From the NCBI GenBank assembly GCA_000231825.2, contig JH720336.1, positions 457,116 to 521,115 on the forward strand: 64,000 bases of DNA, read 5' to 3'. Below the pieces are notes generated by a model. The model did no database searches. It was not told where the DNA came from and was given only the letters and a program-made list of their open reading frames with translations. Both the position numbers and the translations under genes were made by a program. Numbering within the stretch: the stretch's first letter is position 1; every line of letters starts with the position of its first letter. Of this stretch, positions 1 through 12,734 are shown in pieces. This DNA is from Tetrahymena elliotti 4EA. Its lineage: Eukaryota; Ciliophora; Oligohymenophorea; Hymenostomatida; Tetrahymenidae.

Positions 1-255
1 ATCAAACCCAATTAATTCATTAGACAGTTCTATTTCTATACTTTCATTAGAAACAAAAGTTTATGATTGAAATTTAGGATCAATTTTTCCACTGAAAAAT
101 AAATAGGTCAAATAAATGAAGTATGTGAGTGCTATAAGTATTATTGCTACACTTATCAAAGCTCCTACTAATGTTCTTTTTTTGTAAGATTGTTTACTAG
201 CATTAAATTGAATTGACTAAGAAAAAACATCGAAATTCTTAAAATTTTCTATCAT
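1..255 (-). CDS. Two-pass membrane protein family, copy A (N-terminal part only)
   Basis: First 85 codons of a family member; the rest lies left of the window. The ATG at 253-255 matches the start used in the other copies (MIEN motif). The visible part is open in the ciliate code: a short cytosolic N-terminus with the conserved FNASK motif, a hydrophobic segment at about residues 30-54, then the conserved SGKIDPKF juxtamembrane stretch and a NELIGFD motif at the edge. It is the leftmost of seven tandem minus-strand copies. Whether the gene is intact beyond base 1 cannot be told. The function of the family is unknown to me; see copy E for the full-length description. Confidence 0.75.
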
Positions 256-2311
256 TCTTACTTAGTTCTACTATGTTTTCTTTTATTCTATTTTGATAAT
301 CTTATTAGGTTTCTATTCTTTACGACTTGATTTAATTAAAACAAAAAAATAATAATAAATTTCGAATCCAAACAAAATATACCCTTTAAACAAACCTAAA
401 AATACACAATTCAGATAAACTTTTAATTCTTTTGATTAATAAATCTAAAAAAATTATTTATTTAGTATTTTTGGTTGCTTACTTACTTCTATTTCATAAA
501 ATCATATTTGAATAATAAATAATTAGAGCCAAACACCATTCAAAAATATGGTGATCTGAGATCAATATTTTTTAATCAGTTTTAAATAATGCTTAAAAAT
601 TTTTTTAATTTTATTACTTCTCAAACCGGGGACCTTAAGCACCCAAATTAATTAGTTAGATAATCACTCATAATTTAAAATTTTATTTATTGATTCGGAA
701 ATTCATAGTTTATTTCAGTCTCAAATTAACTCAAAAGTGAAATCTTTAACAATAGAATTGAACTCGTACCCTGAAGCAAACTAGAAGAGAAGGTTTCAGG
801 GTCCAATTGACTCACAATCTATGAGGAAATACTATAATGTAATAATAAAGCTTAGAGAATTAAATTAAGATGAGAAGGTTAAATCTGTAAGTTTCTTTTT
901 TCATTTTTTTCTTGGTATAAAGTATCTAGTTTAAATAGGAGAATTTAATTTAGGTAGGCTCAAATATTTGGAATAAAATTTTTATGGATATAATTTTATT
1001 TAATTAGTTTAATTACTCACACTTTTCCTTCAAATGAGATCTTGATGTTAGAAAGTAAATATGTAGAACGCTTGTTACTGATAATGCAAGAAAAATACTA
1101 AATCTATTAGTGGTATAATATTGTAATTAAACAAATACTCACTATTTGTCAATTTACCTTCAATTATTAATCACTCAATTGAAATGAGAATCTTATTTAA
1201 ATTACTTGAAGAAAAATTATTGTAAATCCTAAAACCTCTTTAATAATGGGCAAAATTGGTTTATTATTATGATTTATATTATGGAGTTTATCAAAATTGG
1301 AGATGATAAAAATAAGATTGGTAATCTTGAAAAGTATCAAACATTATTTTAAGATTAAAATAAATGAAGGAATTTAGTACTTTATTTGGCATTTATTAAA
1401 GATCACTCTTAAATGCTATTAGATAATATAAGCTACTTTTAGACTAATAACAAAATAATTATTAATATGGATCAAAAAATAGTAGAAACTAAAGATATTA
1501 TTAAAACATCATATTATACTCTCATAATGAATAATATGGAGCTTGTATCAAAAAAGCTCTTTTATACTGAACCTAATAAGGAGTAATTATAAGTAATAAT
1601 TTATGAAATTTCTAATAATATTACTAGTAAAATTGAAGAATATTAAAATACCAATGCTGTTAGTTTTTGAAAGTAATTTCAAAAAAGAATTAAAATTTAT
1701 TAAAATAGTATTTAAAAGTCTTTTTTATCTTTGGTTTTTACAAATAATTAAGCTAATATCAATGTTTTCAATATATATTTGATTTGTTTTTAAGTGTTTT
1801 TTTTTGTTTAAGTTTTTAAGAAGATCTTAGACATTTGTGAAGATTTATTGATAAGCTTGAAAAATGCCTTGGTACAAAGAAAATATTTTTAAACCATAAG
1901 ATACACTATCATTTGTATAAAATATCTTCTTTTTCTAAATAACAAATTACATATTAAACGATAAATAAAAATCTTTTTATCTTAAATTAAATAAAAATAA
2001 CTAGAAATTTAATTAAATTGGTAAAAGAAATCTGATTAAAATACATAAATAAATATTAATAGCTTGATTATTAAGATAAAATTAACTGTAATTTTTCAAA
2101 CAATAATATCAATCTTTTGATTATTTCTTGAAAGTAATCATACCAATAATGTTATAATTCAAGTCAAAATTGGAGTTTGACCCAAAAACTACTCCTCTCC
2201 CTCCTCCCCCTTTCCTTTCAAAATTCTTTATATTTAATTTATTTGCTTTTAACCAAAGAGTATTAAAAGAAAGAAAAAAAAGAGTGAATCTTTAAATAAA
2301 AAGTAAAACAT
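256..2311. other. AT-rich spacer between copies A and B
   Basis: No intact gene seen. The first ~100 bases upstream of copy A resemble the 5' flanks of copies C, E and F, so the duplicated unit includes flanking DNA. A coding-like relic lies at 1,180-1,671 (separate entry). A pyrimidine-rich tract at about 2,190-2,215 (CTCC/CCCCC runs) stands out from the AT-rich background. The rest is low-complexity A/T. Confidence 0.5.
1180..1671 (+). pseudogene. Unidentified coding-like relic
   Basis: One plus-strand frame has protein-like composition (varied residues, codons unlike the flanking A/T runs) but is broken by TGA codons near 1,180 and 1,370 and ends at TGA about 1,669-1,671. The longest clean piece begins near 1,373 and reads about 98 residues, including IIINMDQKIVETKDI. 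Two of the breaks have the form AAA TGA. I do not recognise the family. It could be an exon of a degraded gene or a chance open stretch; in this AT-rich, single-stop code, 100-codon frames arise by chance fairly often. Confidence 0.25.
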
Positions 2312-4282
2312 AATTTCCTTTCTTAGTTAATAATTAAAGAAGAGAGTATCCTTTTATCAATAGAATCTTAATTAAATTTGTTAGAGCGTCTTTATAAAAA
2401 TACTTTTATATTGACTTTATAATTCAGTTGATTGTAATATCTCGAACTACTCTTTCATATAGTTTAAATAATTATCTTCACCTATTTTTTTTAGAATAAT
2501 AAATATTAAATTAAATCAAAACAATTATACCTAGCTCATCTTTAATTATTTTATCACTTTTTGGGTCTATTTCATCTATATTAAACCAGTAAGCTAGATT
2601 GCAGTCAGCTATTCTTTGTTCAATAAAACAATAACAGCTTTCTTCAAAAATAGTATTTCTTTATAAAACTTAAATAAATCTAAGCTATCATCTATTTATT
2701 ATTCCATCTTTTTTAGAGCTTCTTAAGTTAATCCGTTTGTTTGCTAATTATTTCTTTTTTAGAAAAATATTTTTTTATTAAAATATTCTTATATATTTGT
2801 TGCTTTATTCTTCTCATTTAAATTAAAAATATTAATTCTTTGTTTCTTTTGTATTAAATAATTTAATTTAAAAATAAATTACTTTGATTAAAATATTTTC
2901 TGTTAAAGTTATTAACCAAGTTATTTTCCATTTATTATTTGCAAGTTATCATCAACCAACTAATTAGATGCTCCTTAGCTTATACTATCTTTTTATCTGA
3001 ATGAAGATCTATTAGGAGATGTTACTCTTAAGTTAAATTTTTTGTGTTTAAGAGTTAAAGGTGTCAATTAAATTAGTTTTTCCCTAAAATCAATCATATC
3101 TGTTAAATTATTTTCTTATTTCTTGAAATCCATTCACTATGAGGCTGAATAACTCAATTTGGTAATTTAATAGCTTCTTCTATGTTTTCTTTAGTTAGTG
3201 TTTGATTAAGTTTTTAACTCTACATTTTATTCAAAAGCTACTAACTAAATTTAGGTATAAATTGTGGAATTGAAATTTAGTTTTTGCTCTCTGCTTCCAT
3301 TTTTTCTTCTTTATTTAAATCATCTTCTTATTAATCACTTTGATCTTAATTGCATTTCATTGATTTAATTATTCTTCCATACTTATTTTTAAATTATTTA
3401 TTAATTTTAATTATCTTGTGATAATAATTTCATGTATGTTTTTGAAAAGATATTCTATAAAAAAATAAAAAAGATACCCTATCTACTTATTTTGTTTGCT
3501 AATTTCCTGCAAAATGAACAAAGTAACAGCATAAGAGCTACTATGCTATTGCAAAGAGCTAAAACCTCTGTGAAAATAGGGTATTATATGTGAAAATAAG
3601 TTATGTTTTCATCTATTTCAAAGTAGACATTATTAAGATATTTAGATCCTAGATTTTAAATAAGTTATTATTGATTATAATTTGTAGTCTAAACTACATA
3701 TGAAATAGGTGATTAAAAATGTTATTCTGATTAGATTAAAAAACCTTGCTTCACAGAGGTTTTTTTGGTTTTAGATTTTAAAATCTGCATTTTAAATCAT
3801 ATTAGTATTGCTGACTGAGAGCTAGCTTTTATATTAATACTGAATCTCTTGCTAAGATGTATTAAATTAAGAAGTTCTTAGCTTTACATTTAGGAAAAAG
3901 TCAGATAAATTAACAAATTCTTAAATTTATTTGTCTTCAGCACAATTATGAGGGACTTAAAGTTTAATTAGGTCAGTATCCTTACACATGTAAGCATACA
4001 AATTTATACTAGATAAAATTCGATTCATATTTTCTAAGTCCTATTAATTCATTAGACAGTTCTACATCAATATTTTCATTAAAAACACAAGTTTATGACT
4101 GAAATTTAGGGTCTATTTTCCCACTAAAAAATAAATAGGATAAATAAATGAAGTAAGTAAGTGCTATAAATATTTATACTAAGCAATGCTCCTACTAATG
4201 TTCTTTTCTTGTAGCATTATTTACTAGCATTAAATTGAACTGATTCTGAAAAAGCATCAAAATTTTTTTAATTTTCTATCAT
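2312..4282 (-). pseudogene. Two-pass membrane protein family, copy B (degenerate)
   Basis: Full-length homologue of copy E by order of motifs, but broken. The ATG at 4,280-4,282 is kept. A frameshift lies in the first membrane segment (about 4,160-4,185). A deletion of roughly 350 bp relative to copy C joins the NELIG region (about 4,035) directly to sequence that in copy C lies past the LPxQ motif. Further TGAs occur in the C-terminal half, for example around 3,350 and 3,150. The C-terminal intron is still recognisable (GTATAATT start near 2,530). No full-length protein can be made, so I call it a pseudogene. Confidence 0.8.
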
Positions 4283-4633
4283 TTTTCTTAGTTCTACTAT
4301 GTTTTCTTTTATTTTATTTTTATAATCCTACTATTCTATTTGAACCACAACTTATTTTAAAATAAAAAAAAGAATCACAAATTTATCTTTAAGAAAAATT
4401 AAAGCCCTTAACAACCCTATCAAAATACAGATGTATATTTAAATAAATATATATTATAAGTAAAGTTAATTATTTATTTTATAGTAATGAAAATATCAAA
4501 ATGTTATATTATGATGTGAATTAAGGTATCATTTATTTTAAATTACAAGAATAAAAAGTTACAAATAGAATGCAATAACTTTACAATAATAAAAAAATAA
4601 ATTTATTAAATTTACTTTATATATATTATACAT

Positions 4634-6929
4634 TCAGATTTCTGAGTTAATAATTAAGGAAGATAATATCCTCTTGTCAATTTAATTTTAAGTTAATTTA
4701 TTTGAACACCTTTGTAAAAATAATTTGATATATTGACTTTACAATTCAGTTGATTGTAATATCTCGAACTATTCTTTTAAATAATTCAAATAATCATCTT
4801 CACCTTTTTTTAAAATGATGAATATTAAATAGTCAACCCTAAAACAATTATACCTTGCTCATCTTTAAATATTTTATGAGTTTTAGGGTCTATTTCATCT
4901 ATATCTAAGCCAACAAGCTAAATTGCAGCCAGCTGTTCTTTACTTAATAAAACAAGAATTGCTTTCTTCAAAAATAGAATTTCTTGATAAAATTTAAAGA
5001 AATCCAAGCTATCATCTATTTATTTTTCTATATTTTTTAGTGTTTTTTTAATTAATCCTTATGTTTCTTGATCATTTCTTTTTTAAAATAATCTATTTTT
5101 TTAATTAAAATAATTTTATATTTTTTGTTAATTTATTTTTCTTATCAATTTTTCTGTTTTATTTTATTGTTTATTTAAAATAACTGCATTTAAAAAAATT
5201 ACTTTGATTAAAATATTTTTGATTCAAGTTTTTAGGTGAATTATTTTTAATGAACCATTTTTAGACGATCATCAACCAACTAATTAGATTCTAGTGGGGC
5301 ACTTGCACCTTCTTTTTGTCTAAAAGAAGATCTTTTTGTAGAAGTAATTCTATTGTTATCTTTTTTGTCTTTTAGAGTTGAAGAGGTCAATTAAATTAGC
5401 TTTTCCTTGAAATTAGGAGATGGGGAATGAAGCGGTGAATTTTTTTAATCAGAATCAAATTTTAAAAAAGCTGGAATTTATTCTTAAGAACTCAAAATTT
5501 ATAAATTAAATAACTTAACATCTATTAAATTATTATCTTATTTCTTAAAATCAATATCACTATTAAGCTGAGTAATTAGGTTAGGCTATTTAGTAGCTTC
5601 TTCCCCATTTTCTTTTGTATGTGTTTAATTTAATTTTTAACTCTTCACTTTATTCATAAGTTATGAGCCACATTTTGGTTTGAATTGTGGTATTTAAATA
5701 TCATTTTTGGTTTCTGCTTACAATTTTTCTTCCTGGATTAAATCATCTTCTATATCTTCTTATTATTGATCACTTCTGTCTGATGGAATTTACTGAGCTT
5801 AAATTTTATTTTTTACTTATAATTAAATTATCTATTTATTTTAATTATTATCTTGTAGTAATTTCATGTATGTTTTTGAAAAGATGTTTTATAGTAAAAT
5901 AAAAAAGATATCTTATCGAATTATTTTTTAAGCTAATTACCTACAAAAAGAACAAGCAAATAGCATAACAGCTATTGTACTATTGCAAAGAGCCAAAATT
6001 TCTGTGAACATAGGAAATTAAATTTGAAAATAAGTAATATTTTCATCTGTTTCAAAGTAAATGTAATTAAGATATTTAGATTGAGTATCTTAAATAAATT
6101 ATTGGCGATAATAATTTGTTGATTAAAGTATAAATGAAATTGGGGATTAAAAATGTTATTCTGATTAGATTAAAAAGCCTTGTTTCACAGAGGTTCTTTG
6201 ATTTTAAATTTTAAAATTTGACATTTAAACTATATTAGATTTACTAATCATGAACTAACTTTTATATTAATATTATATTTCTTGTTAGGTTGTATTAAAT
6301 TAAGAAGTCCTTAGCTTTATATTGAGGTAGAAACCAGATATATTAATAAGGTCTGCAATTTTTTTGTCCTCAGCACAATTATTAGGGGCTTAGCTTTTAA
6401 TTGTATCTGTATCATTACACATATATATATATAAATTTATACTTGACAAAATTCTATTTATATTTCCTAGGGTTAGTGTCTATATGGGTAGTTTGCTAAA
6501 ATCAAAGCAATTCATATTTTTTAACTAAGGGCTCTAACATCTTATGACATCTAAATTTTATGTTATTGTGTGTGTGCTATTACTAAATATGTAAACACCA
6601 ACAAAAGAGAAATATGTTAAATTTTATTCATCCTACAATTAATTTAAATATAAATTGCCTTACTATGAAAAATAATCAAACCCAATTAATTCATTAGACA
6701 GTTCTATATCAATATTTTCATTAGAAACAAAAGTTTGTGACTGAAATTTAGGATCAATTTTACCACTAAAAAATAAAATAGACAAATGAATGAAATATGA
6801 GAGCGCTATAAGTGTTATTGCTATACTTATGAATGCTCCAACCAATGTCCTTTTTTTATAGCATTTTTTACTAGCATTAAATTGAATTGATTCTGAAAAA
6901 GCATCAAAATTCTTTAAATTCTCTATCAT
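4634..6929 (-). pseudogene. Two-pass membrane protein family, copy C (premature TGA, shifted 3' end)
   Basis: Open from ATG 6,927-6,929 through 594 codons to an in-frame TGA at 5,145-5,147, where intact copy E has ACA. Just beyond, the frame is shifted by one base, so the C-terminal ~135 residues and the terminal intron (GTATAATT start near 4,850) are no longer joined to the main frame. The part that could be made keeps both membrane segments, the luminal region and part of the cytosolic tail. It may be a truncated but functional protein or a recent pseudogene. Closest in sequence to copy F in many positions (for example the shared NNLIDVKLFNLQ stretch). Confidence 0.75.
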
Positions 6930-8214
6930 TATTACTTAGTTTTACTATATTTTGTTTGATCGTATTTTTATAATTCAACTGTGTTCTATTTTTTACCACT
7001 TAATTTATTTTAAAATAAAACAAAGAATGATAGATAACATTCTTATTAAGACAAGTATTGACTTTTTAAAATACCTATCCATAATAATTTAGTCAAAATC
7101 GTGCATACAAACAAAATAAAAAATGTAACCAAATAAAATTATATATCACATAGATTACATCTTTTCAATTTTGTAATAATTAAGATTCTTTAAAATAAGA
7201 ATGAGTTTACAATTTTTAACTATTTTATAATATTTTAAAAATAATTTAATAATTTTATGATGATGATGATTATATTTTTAAAAAATGATAATAGGTTATT
7301 TATCAATTCTTTCAAAAAAAAGCAAACTAAGTTTCGTAAGGTTAACGTTTTTTAGGAGGAGGTCTGAAAAATACACTTTTCTTTCCAACTCATAATTTTT
7401 CACTTTAAATAAATTGCAAAACTTTTTTTTGTAAGTAAATTTAAAAGAAAATACCCAATTTAAAAAAAAAACTGAGAAAAAGTAAAATTTTTGAAATCAG
7501 CTTTTACATTCAAAATATTTCTAACATCAATTTAAATTAATCTATTTATTTATTTAGTTAGCAAAAGATCATAAAACATATCAAATTTAATATTAAATGG
7601 TAGTAATAAAAATTTTATATATTTTAATTAAAGTAATAAATTTTAAAACTGAAGCTAAAAAACAAACAGTTTATGATTAATTCGAGTACTAAATGATAAT
7701 TAAATTGATGTAATAAATTTATGTCACTGACAATATCTCTAAGCATTTTTCAAGGTGCTTTTAGTTCAATAAAAAAAATAGTTTCCATAGATGAAAGTTA
7801 TTTTCTAAGTATAAAATAACATTTGATAAATTCAAATAAGAAAAAATTTAAAATAACAGTATACACATTTAGCCTATGACTTGAAATGTTTATGAAAGTT
7901 AAGAAGCTTATTATTTGAATAAAAGTAAGAGTTTTAGTGTTATTTTCATTGAATGTGTTAATAGACCTTTAAAATTTAAATTTATTTTACAAGTTATGAA
8001 ATTTTGATGACTAAATTACTAACTTACTCTGATTTTAATTCAAAGCAATAAGTAAAATGCATTCAATTTATTTATCATTATTATAACTATTGTAAACTTT
8101 TTTTATCCCTCACATATTGATCTGTAAAAATAAAATATTAAAATTTTAATTTATTAGTGCAAAGTAAAACATAATTTATTTTAAATTATTCTTTTAAAAA
8201 TTTACAAATAGTAC
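6930..8214. other. AT-rich spacer, part of the duplicated unit
   Basis: No gene seen. Stretches at about 7,050-7,100 and 7,940-8,160 match 19,490-19,540 and 19,790-20,010 closely, showing that the duplication unit of the family includes over 1 kb of non-coding DNA upstream of the gene. A TGA/ATG trinucleotide run lies near 7,257-7,270. Confidence 0.55.
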
Positions 8215-9555
8215 TCAAAAAGAAGAGAGTATCCTCTTATCAATTGAATTTTAATTAAATTTATTAGAGCATCTTTAGAAAAATATTTTGATATATTGGC
8301 TTTATAATTCAGATGATTTTAATATCTCGAACTACTCTTTTATACTCTTTTAGATAATTTAAATAACTATCTTAATCTATTTTTTTAAATAATGAATAAT
8401 AAATAATCAACCTGAAAACAATCATACCTTGCTCATCTTTAATTATTTTATGATTTTTAGGGTCTATTTCATCTATATCTAAGCCAACAAGCTGAATTGC
8501 TGCCAGCTATTCTTTACTCAATAAAATCAGAGTAGCTTTCTTCAAAAATAACATTTCTTTATAAAATTTAATGAAAAAAGATGTTCTATAGTAAAATAAA
8601 AAAGATATCTTATAAAGAGCAAGCAAATAGCATAACAGCTATTGTACTATTGCAAAGAGCCAACATTTCAGTGAACATAGGATATTAAATGTGAAGATAA
8701 GTAATATTTTTCATCTATTTCGAAGTAAATGTAATTAAGATATTTACATTGAGTATCTTAAATAAATTATTAACAATTGTAATTTATTGTTTAAAATATA
8801 TATGAGATTGGAGATTAAAAATTTTATTCCAATTAGATTAAAAAACCCTACTTCACTGAGGTTTTTTAATTATAAATTTTAAAATCTACAATTTACACCA
8901 TATTAGATGTGCTAAATTAAAAGCTAACTTTTATATTAATATTAGATCTCTTGTTAGGATATGTTAAATTGAGAAGTCCTTAGCTTTATGTTTAGGTAGA
9001 AGTCAGATAAATTAACAAACTCTTCAATTTTTTTGTTTTCAGCACAAATTAAAGGCTGATCTTTTAATTGTATCTGTATCATTACACAAAAATACATATA
9101 AATTGATACTTGATATAATTTGATTCATATTTACTAGGGATAATACTTTTTATGGTAGTTTACTGAAATCAAAACAATTCAAGTATTTCAATTAAGGACT
9201 CTTACATCTTATGATATCTAATCTATATTCTATTGAGTGTGTACTATTGCTAAACAAGTAAGAACCCAAAAACTAATTATATGTCAAATTTTATTTATCC
9301 TATAATTAGTTTAAATATGTATAGCCATAATATGAAAAATAATCAAACCCAATTAATTCATTAAACAGTTCTACATCAATATTTTCATTAGAAACAAAAG
9401 TTTGTGACTGAAATTTAGGATCTATTTTCCCACTAAAAAATAAATAGGACAAATAAATGAAGTATGTGAGAGCAATAATTATTATTGCTATACTTAACAA
9501 TGCTCCTATTAATGCTCTTTTTTTGTAGTACTACTTACTAGCATTAAATTGAAAG
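8215..9555 (-). pseudogene. Two-pass membrane protein family, copy D (internally deleted)
   Basis: Lacks the start region: the MIEN...SESIQ segment is deleted, so the FNASK-equivalent sequence abuts upstream flank near 9,553. The first membrane segment and SGKIDPKF motif are intact (9,306-9,500). A frameshift follows near 9,045-9,060 at the PNNCAE motif. A second large deletion fuses the segment just after the second membrane helix to the C-terminal FFKFYKEM motif near 8,570, removing most of the cytosolic tail. The C-terminal intron site remains near 8,427. Clearly a pseudogene. Confidence 0.8.
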
Positions 9556-9744
9556 TTCTACTATGTTTTCTTTTATTATATTTTTTATAATCCTCCTATG
9601 TTCTATTTTTTACTACTTAAATTAATTTATAATAAAAAATTGTTTAGAGAAATTATGCCGTCCTAACAAACCTATGAATTACAATTAAGATAATCATGTT
9701 AACTAATAAATTATTAATTTCCTCAATTAAAACAAAAATTATCT

Positions 9745-11224
9745 CATATGATTACTTAACTAGCTCCTCAAATTTTAAAAGGATATAGACTAACTGACCC
9801 CCTAACTAGAGAGCTTAACAACTAGCAATTTAAGAAAGTTGATCAACTAATAGAAGATACATATACCATTTAGCTACAAAAAATATCCTTTTATTCTATA
9901 CACCCAACAAGAATTAGAGTTACTTAATCATATAGGATTAAAATAATTAATGTGGAATTGTACTAAATAATAACTTGTAGAACTATTCAATTACTCAACA
10001 AACTATATTTGATAAAATTATTAGGTAAGATTCAATCCTTTTAAGAGTAAGCTTAAATCTCTACTATTTTCTTAATAAGTTACAAAAAATACAGAGATGA
10101 AGAGATGAGCAAATGACTAGTAAAAAATTGAATCTTTTGTCTTTTAATAGCTTGGAGTTAGGCTTTCAAATGTGACCTGCAATTTTATACTGCTTATATT
10201 TCTATACTTGCTCTCTTTATACCTTTAGACTTCATTTTGATTATCTAACACTGTAGTGTTCGAGCTTCTTTTTTAGACTGGAATAACAATTATCTTTATA
10301 AATCCTCAATTTTACTGAGTCTTCTCAAATAACCATAACTGTTGAGTTCAGAATAGCCTACCCCTGTGACACTTCGATCTTGATCACTGATCCATAACTT
10401 CTCTTAGTAAGTAAAATGAAGTATAGAGTTCTTTGAAATACTGCTTTAGAGTCTAATACCAAAGCTTCTTACATTTCAAGATCTCTTTCAATTAGAGAAC
10501 AGTTTAGATAGCGATTTTATATAGATTCTGGGAAGAAGATGTATTGATATACATAAAATGCTTGAAGTATTTTAAGGGAATAGATCAAATAGCTTAAGAC
10601 CTTGAAATATCTTTATTTTTGTATGTAAATGTGCATTCAAATGTAAAAAAAGATTTCTTATTAGCTAGAAATAACCCTAAAAAAGTAAATCGAGAAAGTT
10701 AGAATATCAAAGTGAAATTTAATTTTGGCAAAGAAACAAAATTCTTAGGCAAGAGCCACCTGCTTCTGCTTGACCAACTACGGTAAAAAAAAATGAACAA
10801 CTATTACTTTAAGGAGCTGGGCAGACAAGTCAATCTAATATCAGGTTAGATCTAAGATCAAGAGTGTGAAGACTTAAATGAATCTTGGGAAACTGAATCC
10901 AATCCAAGCATGGATTCAATAGAGGATTTATTAGGTTAATTTATTGCTGTGAAAAACGTTCTTATCGGTGAGCTAGTATTTTGTAAAAAGTTGCCACCAA
11001 TAAAAAAGAAAGATGAGATGAAAGAAAAGAGAAAAAATTAAGAATCTAAAATCTGCTAACAAAAAAAGCTTGAAATCTAAATGCACCCATAATACTATAA
11101 TAGGGGGAAAACTTAAGATATCAAGTGTGTTGAGAAATAAATAAACTTTCTTAATAAAATTAACAGTACTATTTAAATTTTGGAATAAATAAAAAAAATT
11201 TTGATTAAGCAACTGGGTAAATGA
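9745..11224 (+). pseudogene. Unidentified large coding relic, frame-broken
   Basis: Composition across this stretch is richer in G/C and in varied codons than the flanks, and long pieces read as protein in different plus-strand frames. The first piece (about 9,748-10,108) includes LTDPLTRELNNQQFKKVDQL; a middle piece near 10,330-10,430 includes VEFRIAYPCDTSILITD; the last is open from about 10,392 to a TGA at about 11,222-11,224 (~277 codons) and includes GKSHLLLLDQLRQ and an acidic DLNESWETESNPS segment. At least two frame changes or TGAs separate them. No family recognised. Most likely a decayed gene, possibly with introns I could not place. Confidence 0.4.
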
Positions 11225-11464
11225 TTTATTTTGATGGAACAATAAATCAAGATTAGAAGAAAGAGCAAAACCTAGTTAAAGAAAATATATAATAATTATA
11301 ATAATATCAAATAAATGTTGCGTTGATCATGTGGGTTCATAATGAATCATCAACTATGTTAAAACAATTATATGTTTTTATTAACTTAAAAGATAAACTA
11401 TCAATGTGTATTCAAATATATTTTATTTCCAGCAATTATTCACAAAATGATGTCAAATTTTGCT

Positions 11465-11840
11465 CATCTTTAATGGTTTACAGGATCCTTAAGCAATTTA
11501 AAATCCATTATAAAGTCAATAATCTCTAAATATGGTTTGTCTTCTTCATCATTGGAATGAATCACCATATTTAGTAGATATTATCTATTCTTCATTGTCA
11601 AATTTCTTGAGAAGAAATCTAAGATCTGATTCTCTTAAAGATTAATAATCAGCTTTGACTATTATTTCTTCCATTTTTTGGAGCAATCTTTCCTTGTGCT
11701 TCAAATACTCTTAAATTTTATGAATTCATGATGCCATGAGAATGTGTTTATATATGATTTTGTTTTATGTGATTGGTAATTATTACTCAATTTCTTGATT
11801 TTTCAAACTACTGCTCACCTTAATAGTCAGCCCTCCAATT
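11465..11840 (-). pseudogene. Small coding-like relic
   Basis: Minus-strand pieces with protein-like composition: one of about 58 codons ending in TGA near 11,556 (includes LRESDLRFLLKKFDNEEQ), followed in another frame by a piece of about 30 codons ending near 11,466. Both are Lys/Glu-rich. No family recognised; could be remnants of one or two exons. Confidence 0.25.
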
Positions 11841-11940
11841 TTAATTTAATTTTTTAATATCTTTTAAATTTTAATTATTTATGACAAAAAAAATTTTTTT
11901 TTTAGAAATTATTTCCTTAAATATCCAAATTTGAAATTTC

Positions 11941-12040
11941 NNNNNNNNNNNNNNNNNNNNNNNNNNNNNNNNNNNNNNNNNNNNNNNNNNNNNNNNNNNN
12001 NNNNNNNNNNNNNNNNNNNNNNNNNNNNNNNNNNNNNNNN
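11941..12040. other. Assembly gap (100 N)
   Basis: Exactly 100 N, the usual placeholder for a scaffold gap of unknown true size. It lies between copies D and E of the tandem family, so array copies may be missing here. Confidence 0.98.
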
Positions 12041-12734
12041 AAAATTTTTTTTTATTATTGTTGGCTTTAGTTTTAATAATTATATTTTTTGGATAAGATT
12101 GTGTACTTTTGTAAGATTAGTCATGAGTTTCTAGGCAGACTATACTTATATTTTTGTATTTTATAATCAAAAAATCTAATTTTGAAATAAATGTTAAAGA
12201 ACATATTAAAAAAACAAAAATATTTTCATTTTTAACTAATAAATAAATTACAAAATACAAAAAAAAAATAAAGGATACTCAATTTTAAAGATTTGTATTT
12301 TTACTTTTAAAGCATTTTATTTACAAAAATACATACAAAATAAAATAATTTCAAAAAAAAAGTGGTATGGCTGACTCCAGCAAGCTGCACTTGCAAGTCT
12401 ATATTTTTATTTTCATATGAAAAATTATTAAAACACACACATTCATAATTTAAATTTTTTTTTATCTTTTAGAGTTTGTTGATTAAATTTATTATTAATA
12501 TTGATTTTAATTAAAATTATGTTATCAGCATTCAATTTATTTATAATTTCAACTATTTCAAGCTTTTTTAACAGCAATATTAGTAGCATAAAATGAAAAT
12601 ATAAAAATTTTAATTTGTTATGTAAAGTAAGGTAAAACTTAGTTTAAATTATAACCTAAAATTTACAAATAAAACTCAATAACTTTGAAATAATAAAAAA
12701 ATAAATTTATTAAATTTGATTTCATTATTTAGAA
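12041..12734. other. AT-rich spacer downstream of copy E
   Basis: No gene seen. About 12,450-12,600 resembles the spacers at 7,980-8,100 and 19,850-19,950, so it belongs to the duplicated unit. Confidence 0.5.

Noticed and set aside
740..830. tRNA-like segment (GAGTTCAATTC on the minus strand)
   Set aside because: T-loop-like string only; the stem does not pair and no cloverleaf could be drawn.
11931..12134. Open frame running through the N gap
   Set aside because: Half of it is unknown bases; no evidence of coding.
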